Below the pieces are notes generated by a model. The model ran no database searches. It was not told where the DNA came from and was given only the letters and a program-made list of their open reading frames with translations. A program made the translations under genes and the position numbers. Source: Clostridia bacterium (lineage in GTDB: Bacteria > Bacillota > Clostridia > UBA1381 > UBA9506). From it: DNA of 64,000 nucleotides. Numbering within the stretch: position 1 is the stretch's first letter; each line of letters opens with the position of its first letter. This document shows, one piece after another, positions 47,982 through 55,461 of the stretch. Location: assembly GCA_017399695.1 (NCBI GenBank), contig JAFQBK010000016.1:1-64000 (forward strand). Direction: 5' to 3'.

Positions 47982-48533
47982 ATGGCCCATGGCAAACCCG
48001 TGCTGTTTTACGGGTCTTCTATTACGGAGGGTGCGCACACCACAAGACCCTCTAACGCATACACAGCACTCCTGTCGAGCTGGCTTGATTTTGATTATTA
48101 TAATTTAGGTTTTTCGGGCGGTGCAAAAGGGAATCCGGAGATTGCGGATTTCATTAATACGCTGGATATCAGCGCGTTTGTGTTGGATTATGACCACAAT
48201 GCACCCGATGTTGCACACTTAGAAGCAACCCACGAGCCGTTTTTCAAGAAAATCAGAGAAAAGAATCCGAATCTTCCTATTTTGATGATGACAAGTCCGG
48301 ACTTTGATTATGCGCCGGACAAAGCGGAGCGCAGAGAGGTTGTCAGAAAAACGTATGAAAATGCGGTGGCGGCAGGGGACAAGAATGTTTATTTTCTTGA
48401 CGGAGAAACGTTCTTTGGAACAGAAGACCGTCATTCGTGCACAAGCGACACCTGCCACCCGAACGATTTGGGGCACTATCGAATGGCAAAGGTTATCCTG
48501 CCAGTGATGCGTAAAATGCTTGAAAATAAATAA
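47982..48533 (+). pseudogene. truncated SGNH/GDSL hydrolase
   Basis: The 183-residue reading frame has the SGNH esterase core: the catalytic serine in FYGSSITEG at the very start, the LGFSGGAKG block and the Asp/His pair in CHPNDLGHYRM near the end. Full-length relatives carry an N-terminal beta-domain of about 150 residues, which is missing. No ribosome site precedes the ATG. The break coincides with the repeat debris, so I call it a remnant; a functional short esterase is less likely. Confidence 0.6.
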
Positions 48534-48538
48534 GTGCA

Positions 48539-48583
48539 AATAAACTGCGACATCCTTATTTTGTTGTTGCAGTTTATTGTTTT
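48539..48583 (+). terminator. terminator-like hairpin
   Basis: AATAAACTGC (48539-48548) pairs with GCAGTTTATT (48569-48578), followed by GTTTTT. Confidence 0.6.
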
Positions 48584-48594
48584 TAAAAAAAGAA

Positions 48595-48623
48595 TTGTAA
48601 TTTTGATTGCACAGTGATATAAT
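48595..48623 (+). promoter_or_regulatory. promoter of Asp23 gene
   Basis: TTGTAA (48595-48600), a 17-bp spacer, and TGATATAAT (extended -10). Confidence 0.75.
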
Positions 48624-48677
48624 ATAACTAATCATTGTAAAATAACCATCGGTTGTTTTTTGGAGGAGGAAAACAGT

Positions 48678-49148
48678 ATGGCAGAAAAATTGAACATAAA
48701 TGATGAAATGTTAGAAATCGGCGAAGTTAAAATCTCCGAGGAGGTTATTTCTGTTGTGGCGGGTCTTGCCGTAACAGAGGTTGAGGGTGTTTCAGTAGCA
48801 AACTCTATTGCAGATGGTATCGTTGAAAAATTCGTAAAGAAAAATTACGGCAAAGGAATCCGCGTTGAATTGACGGAAAAGGAAGTCAGTGTTGACGTTC
48901 ATGTTGTTGTTGATTACGGCATTAAAATTCCGGATGCAGCTTGGCAACTTCAGGAAATCATTAAGAAAAATATTGAGAATATGACTGACCTTACGGTTGC
49001 AAAGGTTAATATTTTTGTTGAAAGCATTTCCATTGAACGTGAAAAAGCGGAAATGAAAGAAGCAAGACGTGTAACCAAAGAAGAGAAAAAAGCAGCTAAG
49101 GTAGCCAAAAAAGCAGCGGCTTCCGAGGAAGCGCGCGAAGAAAAATAA
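48678..49148 (+). CDS. Asp23/Gls24 family envelope stress protein
   Basis: The 156-residue protein has the Asp23/Gls24 domain (GEVKISEEVISVVAGLAVTEVEGV...VDVHVVVDYGIKIPDAAWQLQEIIKKNIENMTDLTVAKVNIFVESI) and a charged Lys/Ala/Glu tail. Asp23-type proteins coat the inner face of the membrane, and in staphylococci respond to envelope stress. GGAGGAGGA lies upstream. It is the second Asp23 domain in this window. Confidence 0.88.
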   Translation: MAEKLNINDEMLEIGEVKISEEVISVVAGLAVTEVEGVSVANSIADGIVEKFVKKNYGKGIRVELTEKEVSVDVHVVVDYGIKIPDAAWQLQEIIKKNIENMTDLTVAKVNIFVESISIEREKAEMKEARRVTKEEKKAAKVAKKAAASEEAREEK

Positions 49149-49153
49149 AAAGT

Positions 49154-49190
49154 CAGGTAGGCTTGGCGTAGCTGGGCCTGCCTGTTTTTA
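49154..49190 (+). terminator. terminator of Asp23 gene
   Basis: CAGGTAGGC pairs with GCCTGCCTG (one T-G wobble), followed by TTTTTAC. Confidence 0.75.
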
Positions 49191-49224
49191 CAAGTGATAT
49201 TACATAGTGAGGCAGGGAAATAGA

Positions 49225-50028
49225 ATGAAAATTGGTTTTATTGGCGGCGGCAATATGGCATACGCGATTGCCGGCGGTGTTGTAAAAGCAGGGCTGTGCG
49301 GCGCAGGAGATATTTACGTCAGTGACCCAATCGAAGCGGCGCATGGAAAGTTTCAGGATTTGGGAATTTCGACTGACACAAATAATATGTACGCGCTTTC
49401 GGGCGATATAATTATTCTTGCAATTAAACCGTTTATTTACCCAACGGCACTGAAAGCTTTGGCTGAAAACGCGAAAGAGGAGCTTAAGGATAAGGTTTTT
49501 GTTTCCATTGCGGCAGGAATTTCGGTCAAAGAAATCAAGGGATATCTCGGCTTTGATGCAAAAGTAATCCGCGTAATGCCGAATACACCGGCGATGGTTC
49601 TTGCCGGTATGAGCGTACTCGCAGAGCCAATCTCACCGGTCAATGATGAAGAATTTACCGCTGCCTGTAAAATTTTTGAAGCAGTTGGTGAAGTAGAAGT
49701 TTTACCGGAAAAACTGATGAATTCCGTGATTGCAGTCAGTGGCAGCAGTCCGGCATATGTCTATATGCTGATTGAGGCGATGGCAGACGGTGCAGTCCGT
49801 GACGGAATTGCGCGCGATAAGGCATATCGCTTGGCAGCACAGTCAGTGTTAGGCTCTGCGAAAATGGTTTTAGAAACCGGAAAACATCCGGGCGAACTTA
49901 AGGATATGGTATGCTCGCCGCGAGGGACAACCATTGCCGCAGTCGCGGAACTGGAAAACGCAGGCTATCGTAATGCAATTTTAGAAGCGATGCGTGCTTG
50001 TACCGAAAAAGCAAATCATATAAAATAA
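49225..50028 (+). CDS. proC: pyrroline-5-carboxylate reductase
   Basis: ProC reduces pyrroline-5-carboxylate to proline with NAD(P)H. The 267-residue protein starts MKIGFIGGGNMAYAI with the nucleotide-binding glycines, and has VIRVMPNTPA and the SGSSPAYVY and SPRGTTIAA motifs. The ATG at 49225 follows GGCAGGGA. Confidence 0.95.
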   Translation: MKIGFIGGGNMAYAIAGGVVKAGLCGAGDIYVSDPIEAAHGKFQDLGISTDTNNMYALSGDIIILAIKPFIYPTALKALAENAKEELKDKVFVSIAAGISVKEIKGYLGFDAKVIRVMPNTPAMVLAGMSVLAEPISPVNDEEFTAACKIFEAVGEVEVLPEKLMNSVIAVSGSSPAYVYMLIEAMADGAVRDGIARDKAYRLAAQSVLGSAKMVLETGKHPGELKDMVCSPRGTTIAAVAELENAGYRNAILEAMRACTEKANHIK

Positions 50029-50110
50029 CGACATTTTCCATCATTTTCTTTGCTTAAAAATCCATTTCGCTCACATAATAAAGATATACTATAAAAAAGG
50101 TGGGTTAAGA

Positions 50111-50287
50111 ATGAAAAGTATTGGATTTTTAGGCGGCATGCTTGCCGGTGCAGCCATCGGTTCGGCAATTACGATGCTTATCGACCCGATCAGCGACAAG
50201 CAAAAGAAGAAAATGCATCGCGCATCGGGAAATATGTTTAAGACGATGGGCAGCGTAATTGATGCTATGATGATGACGAAATATTAA
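50111..50287 (+). CDS. YtxH-like microprotein
   Basis: This 58-residue gene has AAAGGTGGG upstream of the ATG. The product opens MKSIGFLGGMLAGAAIGSAI, a glycine-rich hydrophobic segment, and continues with a basic helix (DKQKKKMHRASGNMFKTMGS). That layout matches YtxH-type proteins, which sit at the membrane and have no known enzymatic role. A terminator follows directly, so it is a stand-alone gene. Confidence 0.7.
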   Translation: MKSIGFLGGMLAGAAIGSAITMLIDPISDKQKKKMHRASGNMFKTMGSVIDAMMMTKY

Positions 50288-50290
50288 TTG

Positions 50291-50331
50291 AAAACGGTCT
50301 GTAAAAATCATTTACAGACCGTTTTTTATTT
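50291..50331 (+). terminator. intrinsic terminator
   Basis: A 15-bp perfect stem (50291-50305 with 50311-50325) and 5-base loop end in TTTTTT. Confidence 0.9.
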
Positions 50332-50366
50332 TGGAAACGCTTACCTTTCTTACCATAAATTCAGCA

Positions 50367-50396
50367 TTGATTTTGTTATATCCCGGATGATATACT
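50367..50396 (+). promoter_or_regulatory. candidate promoter of stalk/SleB hydrolase gene
   Basis: TTGATT (50367-50372), 18 bp, TATACT (50391-50396). Confidence 0.5.
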
Positions 50397-50419
50397 ACGA
50401 AAGGTAAGGAGGTCATACT

Positions 50420-51274
50420 ATGTTTAGAAAATTTTGGTTGCTGACCGCCGCAATTCTTAGCATTTTTACATTCATTACACCGATGAAACAGGCGAAAGCA
50501 GCCGCAAACTTTGATACACCCATTTGTCTGACAGTAAACGACACTTACCTTGCGATGGATTCAGAACCGTTTTTATACGCAGGAAGCACCTTTGTCCCGA
50601 TCCGATTTGTAAGTAGCGCATTAGGCGCCGATGAGGTTTCGTGGGATGCAGGAAAGAAAACTGCAGTTATCCGTGATGGCGGTACAACCATTCGTTTGCC
50701 AATCGGAAAGAAAGTGGCGTACATTAACGGCAGTCGGGTTTCGGTCGACAAAAGCGTTATGCTGGTCAACGACAGAACCTATGTGCCCGTTCGGTTTGTT
50801 GCGGAGCATCTTGGCTGCACCGTCAGCTGGGATTCTGCAAGCTATACGGTCTTAATCCGAAAGAAAGGTTCCGTTGTTCCTGAGGCTTTACGCGCAGAGC
50901 CAAAATATGATAAGGACGAGATTTACTGGCTTTCAAAAATTATTCATGCAGAAAGTCAAGGCGAGCCGATGGAGGGAAAAATTGCCGTCGGTAATGTCAT
51001 ATTAAACCGAGTCGAAAGTCCGGAATTCCCATCCACTATTTACAGCGTCATTTTTGACCGTAATTACGGAGTTCAGTTTTCGCCGACACTCGATGGCTCG
51101 ATTTATCAAACTCCGCTAGGAGACAGCGTTATCGCGGCAAAAAGGGCATTAAGAGGGGAGAAAACAGTCGGAAAGTCTTTATATTTTCTGAATCCTAAAA
51201 CAGCCGAAAGCCCTTGGATTATAAACAATCGAAAATATTATAAGACAATCGCAAACCACGATTTTTACTTGTAA
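50420..51274 (+). CDS. stalk-domain cell-wall hydrolase (SleB/CwlJ family)
   Basis: The 284-residue protein has a signal peptide (about 1-27). A copper-amine-oxidase-type stalk domain follows, with FVPIRFVSSALGADEVSW and YVPVRFVAEHLGCTVSW repeats (about 35-155). The hydrolase_2 domain then starts IIHAESQGEPMEGKIAVGNVILNRV (about 175) and ends with SLYFLNP. Stalk domains bind cell-surface polymers. It is the third hydrolase of this family in the window. GGTAAGGAGG lies upstream of the ATG. Confidence 0.85.
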   Translation: MFRKFWLLTAAILSIFTFITPMKQAKAAANFDTPICLTVNDTYLAMDSEPFLYAGSTFVPIRFVSSALGADEVSWDAGKKTAVIRDGGTTIRLPIGKKVAYINGSRVSVDKSVMLVNDRTYVPVRFVAEHLGCTVSWDSASYTVLIRKKGSVVPEALRAEPKYDKDEIYWLSKIIHAESQGEPMEGKIAVGNVILNRVESPEFPSTIYSVIFDRNYGVQFSPTLDGSIYQTPLGDSVIAAKRALRGEKTVGKSLYFLNPKTAESPWIINNRKYYKTIANHDFYL

Positions 51275-51308
51275 TAAGAAAGACCGCCATGTGGCGGTCT
51301 TTCTTATT
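51273..51308. terminator. bidirectional terminator
   Basis: A 17-bp perfect stem with a TG loop (51273-51289 with 51292-51308) separates the convergent hydrolase and DUF1858 genes. Confidence 0.9.
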
Positions 51309-51311
51309 GTT

Positions 51312-51518
51312 TTATTGTTTTGCTAGAAAATCATTGATTTTGTTTACCAACGCATCTGCATCTACGCCGTGTACTGCGCAAGCCTGCTCGATGGATTCGC
51401 CACTTGCTGACGGGCATCCGAGACAATGCATACCGATTTCTAAAAAGAACTGTGCAGTCTCCGGGTTCATGCGCAAAACATCAATAATAATTGTGTCTTT
51501 TGTTACTTTGTTTTCCAT
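51312..51518 (-). CDS. DUF1858 domain protein
   Basis: The 68-residue protein begins MENKVTKDTIIIDVLRMNPETAQFFLEIGMHCLGCPSASGES, the DUF1858 pattern with a CxxC. Such domains are linked to redox or metal chemistry and often sit beside Fe-S enzymes. It is the last gene of the hisD-like operon, 20 bases after the lyase beta gene. The ATG has GGAGG upstream; an earlier in-frame start at 51560 lacks it. Confidence 0.8.
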   Translation of the reverse strand: MENKVTKDTIIIDVLRMNPETAQFFLEIGMHCLGCPSASGESIEQACAVHGVDADALVNKINDFLAKQ

Positions 51519-51538
51519 AGGTTTAACCTCCTGTATGT

Positions 51539-52063
51539 TTAATCTAAATGATAAAGGCAATTACCACAAGAGTCGATGATGACTGTAAGTGGCATATCCT
51601 TTACAGTGAGCTTTTTAATTGATTCTGGTCCCAAATCTTCGTAGGCTATGACTTCCATACTAGTAATACATTCAGAGTATAATGCGCCGGCACCGCCGAT
51701 GGCCCCTAAATAAATCACGCCGTTTCGTTTGATTGCTGTAACCACCTCGTCGGAGCGCTGACCTTTTCCTATCATTGCCTTTAAGCCTAAATCCAAAAGA
51801 TTGGGAGTGTAAGCGTCCATTCTTCCGCTGGTTGTCGGACCACAGGACCCAATCACGCGTCCGGGTTTTGCGGGGGTCGGCCCTGCATAGTATATGGTCG
51901 CACCTTTTACGTCGAAAGGAAGTTCTTCGCCTTTTTTTAGAGCTTCGTTCATTCGTTTGTGCGCCGCATCCCGTGCGGTGTATAAAACTCCGCTGAGTCT
52001 GATACGGTCGCCCGCGCGGAGCTTTTTAATGATTTCGTCAGTAAAGGGTAGAGTAATATCCAT
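51539..52063 (-). CDS. fumarase/tartrate dehydratase-type Fe-S hydro-lyase, beta subunit, unpaired
   Basis: The 174-residue protein matches the beta (C-terminal) half of class I fumarase or L-tartrate dehydratase: LSGVLYTARDAAHKRM, PGRVIGSCGPTTSGRMD and IDSCGNCLYH. The alpha half that carries the Fe-S cluster normally lies next to it. Here the neighbours are a HAD gene and a DUF1858 gene, so alpha is elsewhere or missing. It starts one base after the HAD stop, indicating coupling. Confidence 0.85.
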   Translation of the reverse strand: MDITLPFTDEIIKKLRAGDRIRLSGVLYTARDAAHKRMNEALKKGEELPFDVKGATIYYAGPTPAKPGRVIGSCGPTTSGRMDAYTPNLLDLGLKAMIGKGQRSDEVVTAIKRNGVIYLGAIGGAGALYSECITSMEVIAYEDLGPESIKKLTVKDMPLTVIIDSCGNCLYHLD

Positions 52064-52064
52064 C

Positions 52065-53123
52065 TTAATTCTCCCTCATTAAATCTAAAACGCTGTCTAA
52101 AATATAGTCTGCCTTTTCTGCTTCAAAAAATGTACGCGCTTTTTCTCCTTGCACTCCGGTTAAAACGGCGGCAAAATGAAATCCTGCAGCTTTTGCGGCG
52201 TACAAGTCTGCACCGGCATCGCCGATGACCAGAGTGCGTGCAGAAATCTTTTTATCGTATACACCGTCCACAATCTGCTGTGTTGTGATTTCGTGTCCAA
52301 AACAAGCCTTTACAAACATAAACGGATGTGGTTTGGGAAGATTGATATGAAATCCTTTGCGAAATAGTTCGTCCTGTGCCACGGTAACATCGTCATAAGT
52401 TACAAAACCGTCTGATGCAAAGCAAGAATAAATACCCCAATCCGCTAAGACAGACGCACATTCCAATCTCGGCCGACCTGTGCCGACACAGATACGCTTG
52501 TTGCTTGCTTTTAGTAAATCAAAAAGAATCTGTAATGCTTCTTTGTTTACCAGTGGTTCTTCGCGGTACATGAGTCCGGATTTGCCGGAAAGTCGGGGAG
52601 TAAAGCCGTATTCTTTTTTGAAATATTCATCCCCTAAAAACCATTCCTGAAAACAAGATACAACTTCATCCTGCCAAAATGATCCTAAACGCTCAAAGTG
52701 CGAAAAATCGCCCTGTAAATGAGAGGCAAGTTTTTCAGCGACGGTTTGATAGAGGGTAAATGTGTCTTTTGAAAATGATGTAAAATAGTCTAAAACATCA
52801 CAGAAACTAGCATTTTCACCTAATGAAAGCTTCATTCCAACCACGAGGTATGCCAAATCCCAGTTGGAATTTACGCCGATATTTTTTAGTGCAGTGATGG
52901 TCTTCCTGTCGCAGAAAACTTCTTTTCTGATGTCTGAAATAGCTTGCATCATTTGTTCCGCCGTCAGTGTCTGCTCACCGTAGTAATGTTTTCCGTTCAG
53001 TATTTCATAGACAGTGAGCGCGGCGGCATTCCAGTACATTTCTTCGCTGGTTATGACACCGTCTAAATCAAAAATAATGGTATCATACGCATCTAAAAAA
53101 GCTGAAAGCTTGAGCTGCGACAT
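52065..53123 (-). CDS. HAD-family hydrolase with large cap
   Basis: The 352-residue protein has HAD motif I FDLDGVITSEE, motif II VGTGR, the lysine in KPHPFMF and motif IV VIGDAGADLYAAKAAG. A long cap of about 200 residues lies between motifs I and II. It is probably a phosphatase. In its operon it could remove phosphate from a product of the HisD/HisB-like enzymes. That is inference. Confidence 0.8.
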   Translation of the reverse strand: MSQLKLSAFLDAYDTIIFDLDGVITSEEMYWNAAALTVYEILNGKHYYGEQTLTAEQMMQAISDIRKEVFCDRKTITALKNIGVNSNWDLAYLVVGMKLSLGENASFCDVLDYFTSFSKDTFTLYQTVAEKLASHLQGDFSHFERLGSFWQDEVVSCFQEWFLGDEYFKKEYGFTPRLSGKSGLMYREEPLVNKEALQILFDLLKASNKRICVGTGRPRLECASVLADWGIYSCFASDGFVTYDDVTVAQDELFRKGFHINLPKPHPFMFVKACFGHEITTQQIVDGVYDKKISARTLVIGDAGADLYAAKAAGFHFAAVLTGVQGEKARTFFEAEKADYILDSVLDLMREN

Positions 53124-53137
53124 AGAAAGCCTCCGTG

Positions 53138-53767
53138 TTATTCAATAATAAATTCAACACTGCCGGCAACGCCTGCAGACATATTTTTGCGGTTTTCATC
53201 CAGATAAAAAGCTCTGCCGAGCGCAATGCCGAACGCGCGGTAAATTGCCTCCCAGATGTGATGACCGTTAATGCCTTTTTCAGCATCAATATGCAGCGTG
53301 CACATTGCCCCCTGACAAAAGCCCTCCAGGAAAGTTGTGAGGTCTTCTGAGAGTACACCCTCTGTCATGCTCGGCATCGTGATCTTAGTAGTATCAAAAT
53401 CAATATATGCGCGCTCTTCAAAGCTAATAGCACAGCTTGCCTTTGCTTCGTCAATGATACCAATGCCATCACCGTAACCGGTGGCGCCATTCTTTTTATT
53501 TCTCAAGATATATTCGCGTGCGGCTTTACCGAAAGTGATACCGAGGTCTTCGTAGATGACGTGCTGAAGATTAAACTCATCGAGCGAAATCTCAACAATT
53601 ACATTCACCCCTGAACGCCAAGCAATGTGCTCAATCATGTGCGAAAGAAATGGGGCAGGGGTCTTGATTTTCTTACGGTAATCTGCCGAAAGACCGGAAA
53701 AGTCTAAAGTAACTTTCATTTCCGATTCCGTCGTTTTACGGGTCACGCAAATTTTATTTTCGCTCAT
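53138..53767 (-). CDS. hisB: divergent imidazoleglycerol-phosphate dehydratase homologue (HisB-like)
   Basis: The 209-residue protein has the two-repeat HisB fold: PFLSHMIEHIAWRSG, HVIYEDLGITFGKAA, YGDGIGIIDEA and GHHIWEAIYRAFGIALG. Compared with Bacillus HisB, the HHxxED site reads HVIYED, losing the second histidine (V70). The RHG/KHG histidine is replaced (around 51-52), and the C-terminal STKG lysine is absent. It is therefore doubtful as a histidine-pathway enzyme. Start ATG complementary to 53765-53767, with GGAAAGGAAG upstream; the longer reading to 53857 overlaps the HisD-like gene. Confidence 0.75.
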   Translation of the reverse strand: MSENKICVTRKTTESEMKVTLDFSGLSADYRKKIKTPAPFLSHMIEHIAWRSGVNVIVEISLDEFNLQHVIYEDLGITFGKAAREYILRNKKNGATGYGDGIGIIDEAKASCAISFEERAYIDFDTTKITMPSMTEGVLSEDLTTFLEGFCQGAMCTLHIDAEKGINGHHIWEAIYRAFGIALGRAFYLDENRKNMSAGVAGSVEFIIE

Positions 53768-53771
53768 AGAA

Positions 53772-55064
53772 TTACTTCCTTTCCTTAACCGCCAAAGCAT
53801 GTGTGTCAAAGCCTTCGACGGTAGCAATATTGTAGGCGTGCTCTCTGACGCGCTCAAAACCTTCGCGGCTTGCGTAGCCGACAGAGGAGCGTTTTAAGAA
53901 GTCCATGACGGAAACGCTTGAGTAGGTTTTTGCAAAACCGCCGGTTGGCAGAATCGCGTTTGGTCCTAATACAAAATTACAAAGTGTAACGGGAGTATAT
54001 TCGCCAAGCAGAATTTCGCCTGCGTTCTGAATTTTTTCTAAAACAGCAAACGGGTCTTCTGTCATAACTTCCATATGCTCGGGTGCATATTCGTTAACAA
54101 AGTCAATGGATTCCTCTAAAGATTCGGTCAGAATAACACCGCCGTATGTATTGAAGTTCGTGGTAACAAAACTTCTGCGCTTTTCCGAAATTTTTTCAAG
54201 TTGGCGGTCGATAATCGGCAGAACCTTTTCAACCAACTCGCGGGAGTGAGTTACTAAAAGTGCCGCAGAATCGGGACCGTGCTCGGCTTCAATCATAACA
54301 TCCAAAGCACATTTTTCCGGGTCAGCTTTTTCATCCGCCAAAATAATAACCTCACTCGGGCCTGCGGGCAGACCTGCGTCAATGTGGTTGGCAAGTACGC
54401 GCTTTGCAGCAGTTGCGTAAGCATTTCCGGGTCCGATGATTTTATGGCATTTCGGGATGGTTTCTGTACCATATGCAACAGCGGCAACCGCCTGAATACC
54501 ACCCACCTTATAAATTTCGGTAATGCCGATGATTTTAGCAGCGGCTAAAATTGCATCATCTACTTCGCCTTTTTCGTTTGGAGGAGTTACAACAACAATC
54601 TTCGGCACATTTGCTACAACGGCAGGGATACCGAGCATTAAAAGAACGGACGGAAAGCTTCCTTTGCCGCGGGGAACATAAAGGCAAACATCAACGATAG
54701 GAGTTGTTTTTTCGCCGACCATCAGCCCTTTATCAACATTAGTAAACCACATTTCTTCCGGCATCTGCTTGGAATGAAAATCGCGGATGTTTTTCGCTGC
54801 ATAGGCAATGGAATCACGTACTTTAGGGTCTAAACGTGCGTAACCTGCTTCGATTTCTTCAGTAGTAACTTTAATTTTGTCCTGCGTTAAAGTGACTCGG
54901 TCGAATTTTTCCGTGTATTTTAATACAGCGCTATCACCGTTGTCGCGGATGTCATTTGAAACATCAATCGCAAGCTTCATCTGTTCGCTGATATCAAGCT
55001 CGGCGCGCTTTAATACAAAACTTTTTTCCTCTGCGCTCAAATCTTTCCAGACACGAATTTTCAT
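53772..55064 (-). CDS. hisD: divergent histidinol dehydrogenase homologue (HisD-like)
   Basis: The 430-residue protein is clearly HisD-family: KVGGIQAVAAVAYGTETIPK, GLPAGPSEV and AEHGPDS, with the catalytic E329-H330 pair in APEHMEVM. The zinc ligands of Escherichia coli HisD (Gln259, His262, Asp360, His419) read E259, H262, N363 and H422. The substrate histidine 367 reads A370. So the fold and NAD region are kept while the metal and substrate site has changed. It heads a five-gene operon. AAAGGAGAT lies upstream. A relative acting on another alcohol is likely. Confidence 0.8.
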   Translation of the reverse strand: MKIRVWKDLSAEEKSFVLKRAELDISEQMKLAIDVSNDIRDNGDSAVLKYTEKFDRVTLTQDKIKVTTEEIEAGYARLDPKVRDSIAYAAKNIRDFHSKQMPEEMWFTNVDKGLMVGEKTTPIVDVCLYVPRGKGSFPSVLLMLGIPAVVANVPKIVVVTPPNEKGEVDDAILAAAKIIGITEIYKVGGIQAVAAVAYGTETIPKCHKIIGPGNAYATAAKRVLANHIDAGLPAGPSEVIILADEKADPEKCALDVMIEAEHGPDSAALLVTHSRELVEKVLPIIDRQLEKISEKRRSFVTTNFNTYGGVILTESLEESIDFVNEYAPEHMEVMTEDPFAVLEKIQNAGEILLGEYTPVTLCNFVLGPNAILPTGGFAKTYSSVSVMDFLKRSSVGYASREGFERVREHAYNIATVEGFDTHALAVKERK

Positions 55065-55131
55065 GGTTTACCTATCTCCTTTATTCATCCTCCTGCCTTG
55101 CAGGAATAGTATGTTTTAGCACAATAAATAT

Positions 55132-55160
55132 ATTATAACGGATTCGTGTCATAATTTCAA
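55132..55160 (-). promoter_or_regulatory. sigma-A promoter of hisD-like operon
   Basis: On the minus strand TTGAAA and TATAAT are separated by 17 bp, about 70 bases before the ATG. Confidence 0.75.
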
Positions 55161-55240
55161 GAAAATCCTCATAAATTTTAATAATTATTACCATATTTTA
55201 TGAAATTCAGTAAATAGTTAAAAATATTATGTTAACCTAT

Positions 55241-55364
55241 GGGTAAAAAACTTGCGTAAGTTATTCACATTGATAACAGACTTATCAACAGAAAAAAGCT
55301 CTATAATCGTCGATTTTTCATAAGTTATCAACATTATCAACAGGTTATCAACAGTTTTTTACCC
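55241..55364 (+). promoter_or_regulatory. DnaA-box-like cluster inside 12-bp inverted repeat
   Basis: TTATCAACA occurs at 55282, 55325, 55334 and 55345, and TTATTCACA at 55261, all on the + strand. The cluster is bounded by GGGTAAAAAACT (55241-55252) and its exact complement (55353-55364). AT-rich DNA lies to the left. The 397-base gap 55065-55461 holds this, the hisD-like promoter, and no other gene I can see. Confidence 0.6.
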
Positions 55365-55461
55365 ACAAAAAATATGTTTGTAAACAAAAGATGAACGGCA
55401 TATTCAGGGGATTTGGGAGAGGTTTACATAAAACCAAGATTATCGGGGTGCGAACAGAAAT

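Noticed and set aside
53768-53857. Longer HisB-like protein starting at 53857
   Set aside because: The added residues overlap the end of the HisD-like gene and do not resemble HisB. A ribosome site supports the start at 53767.
55065-55461. Chromosomal origin (oriC)
   Set aside because: The box cluster is suggestive, but dnaA, dnaN, recF, rpmH and rnpA are absent. Genes to the left from 4.8 to 34 kb run toward, not away from, this point.
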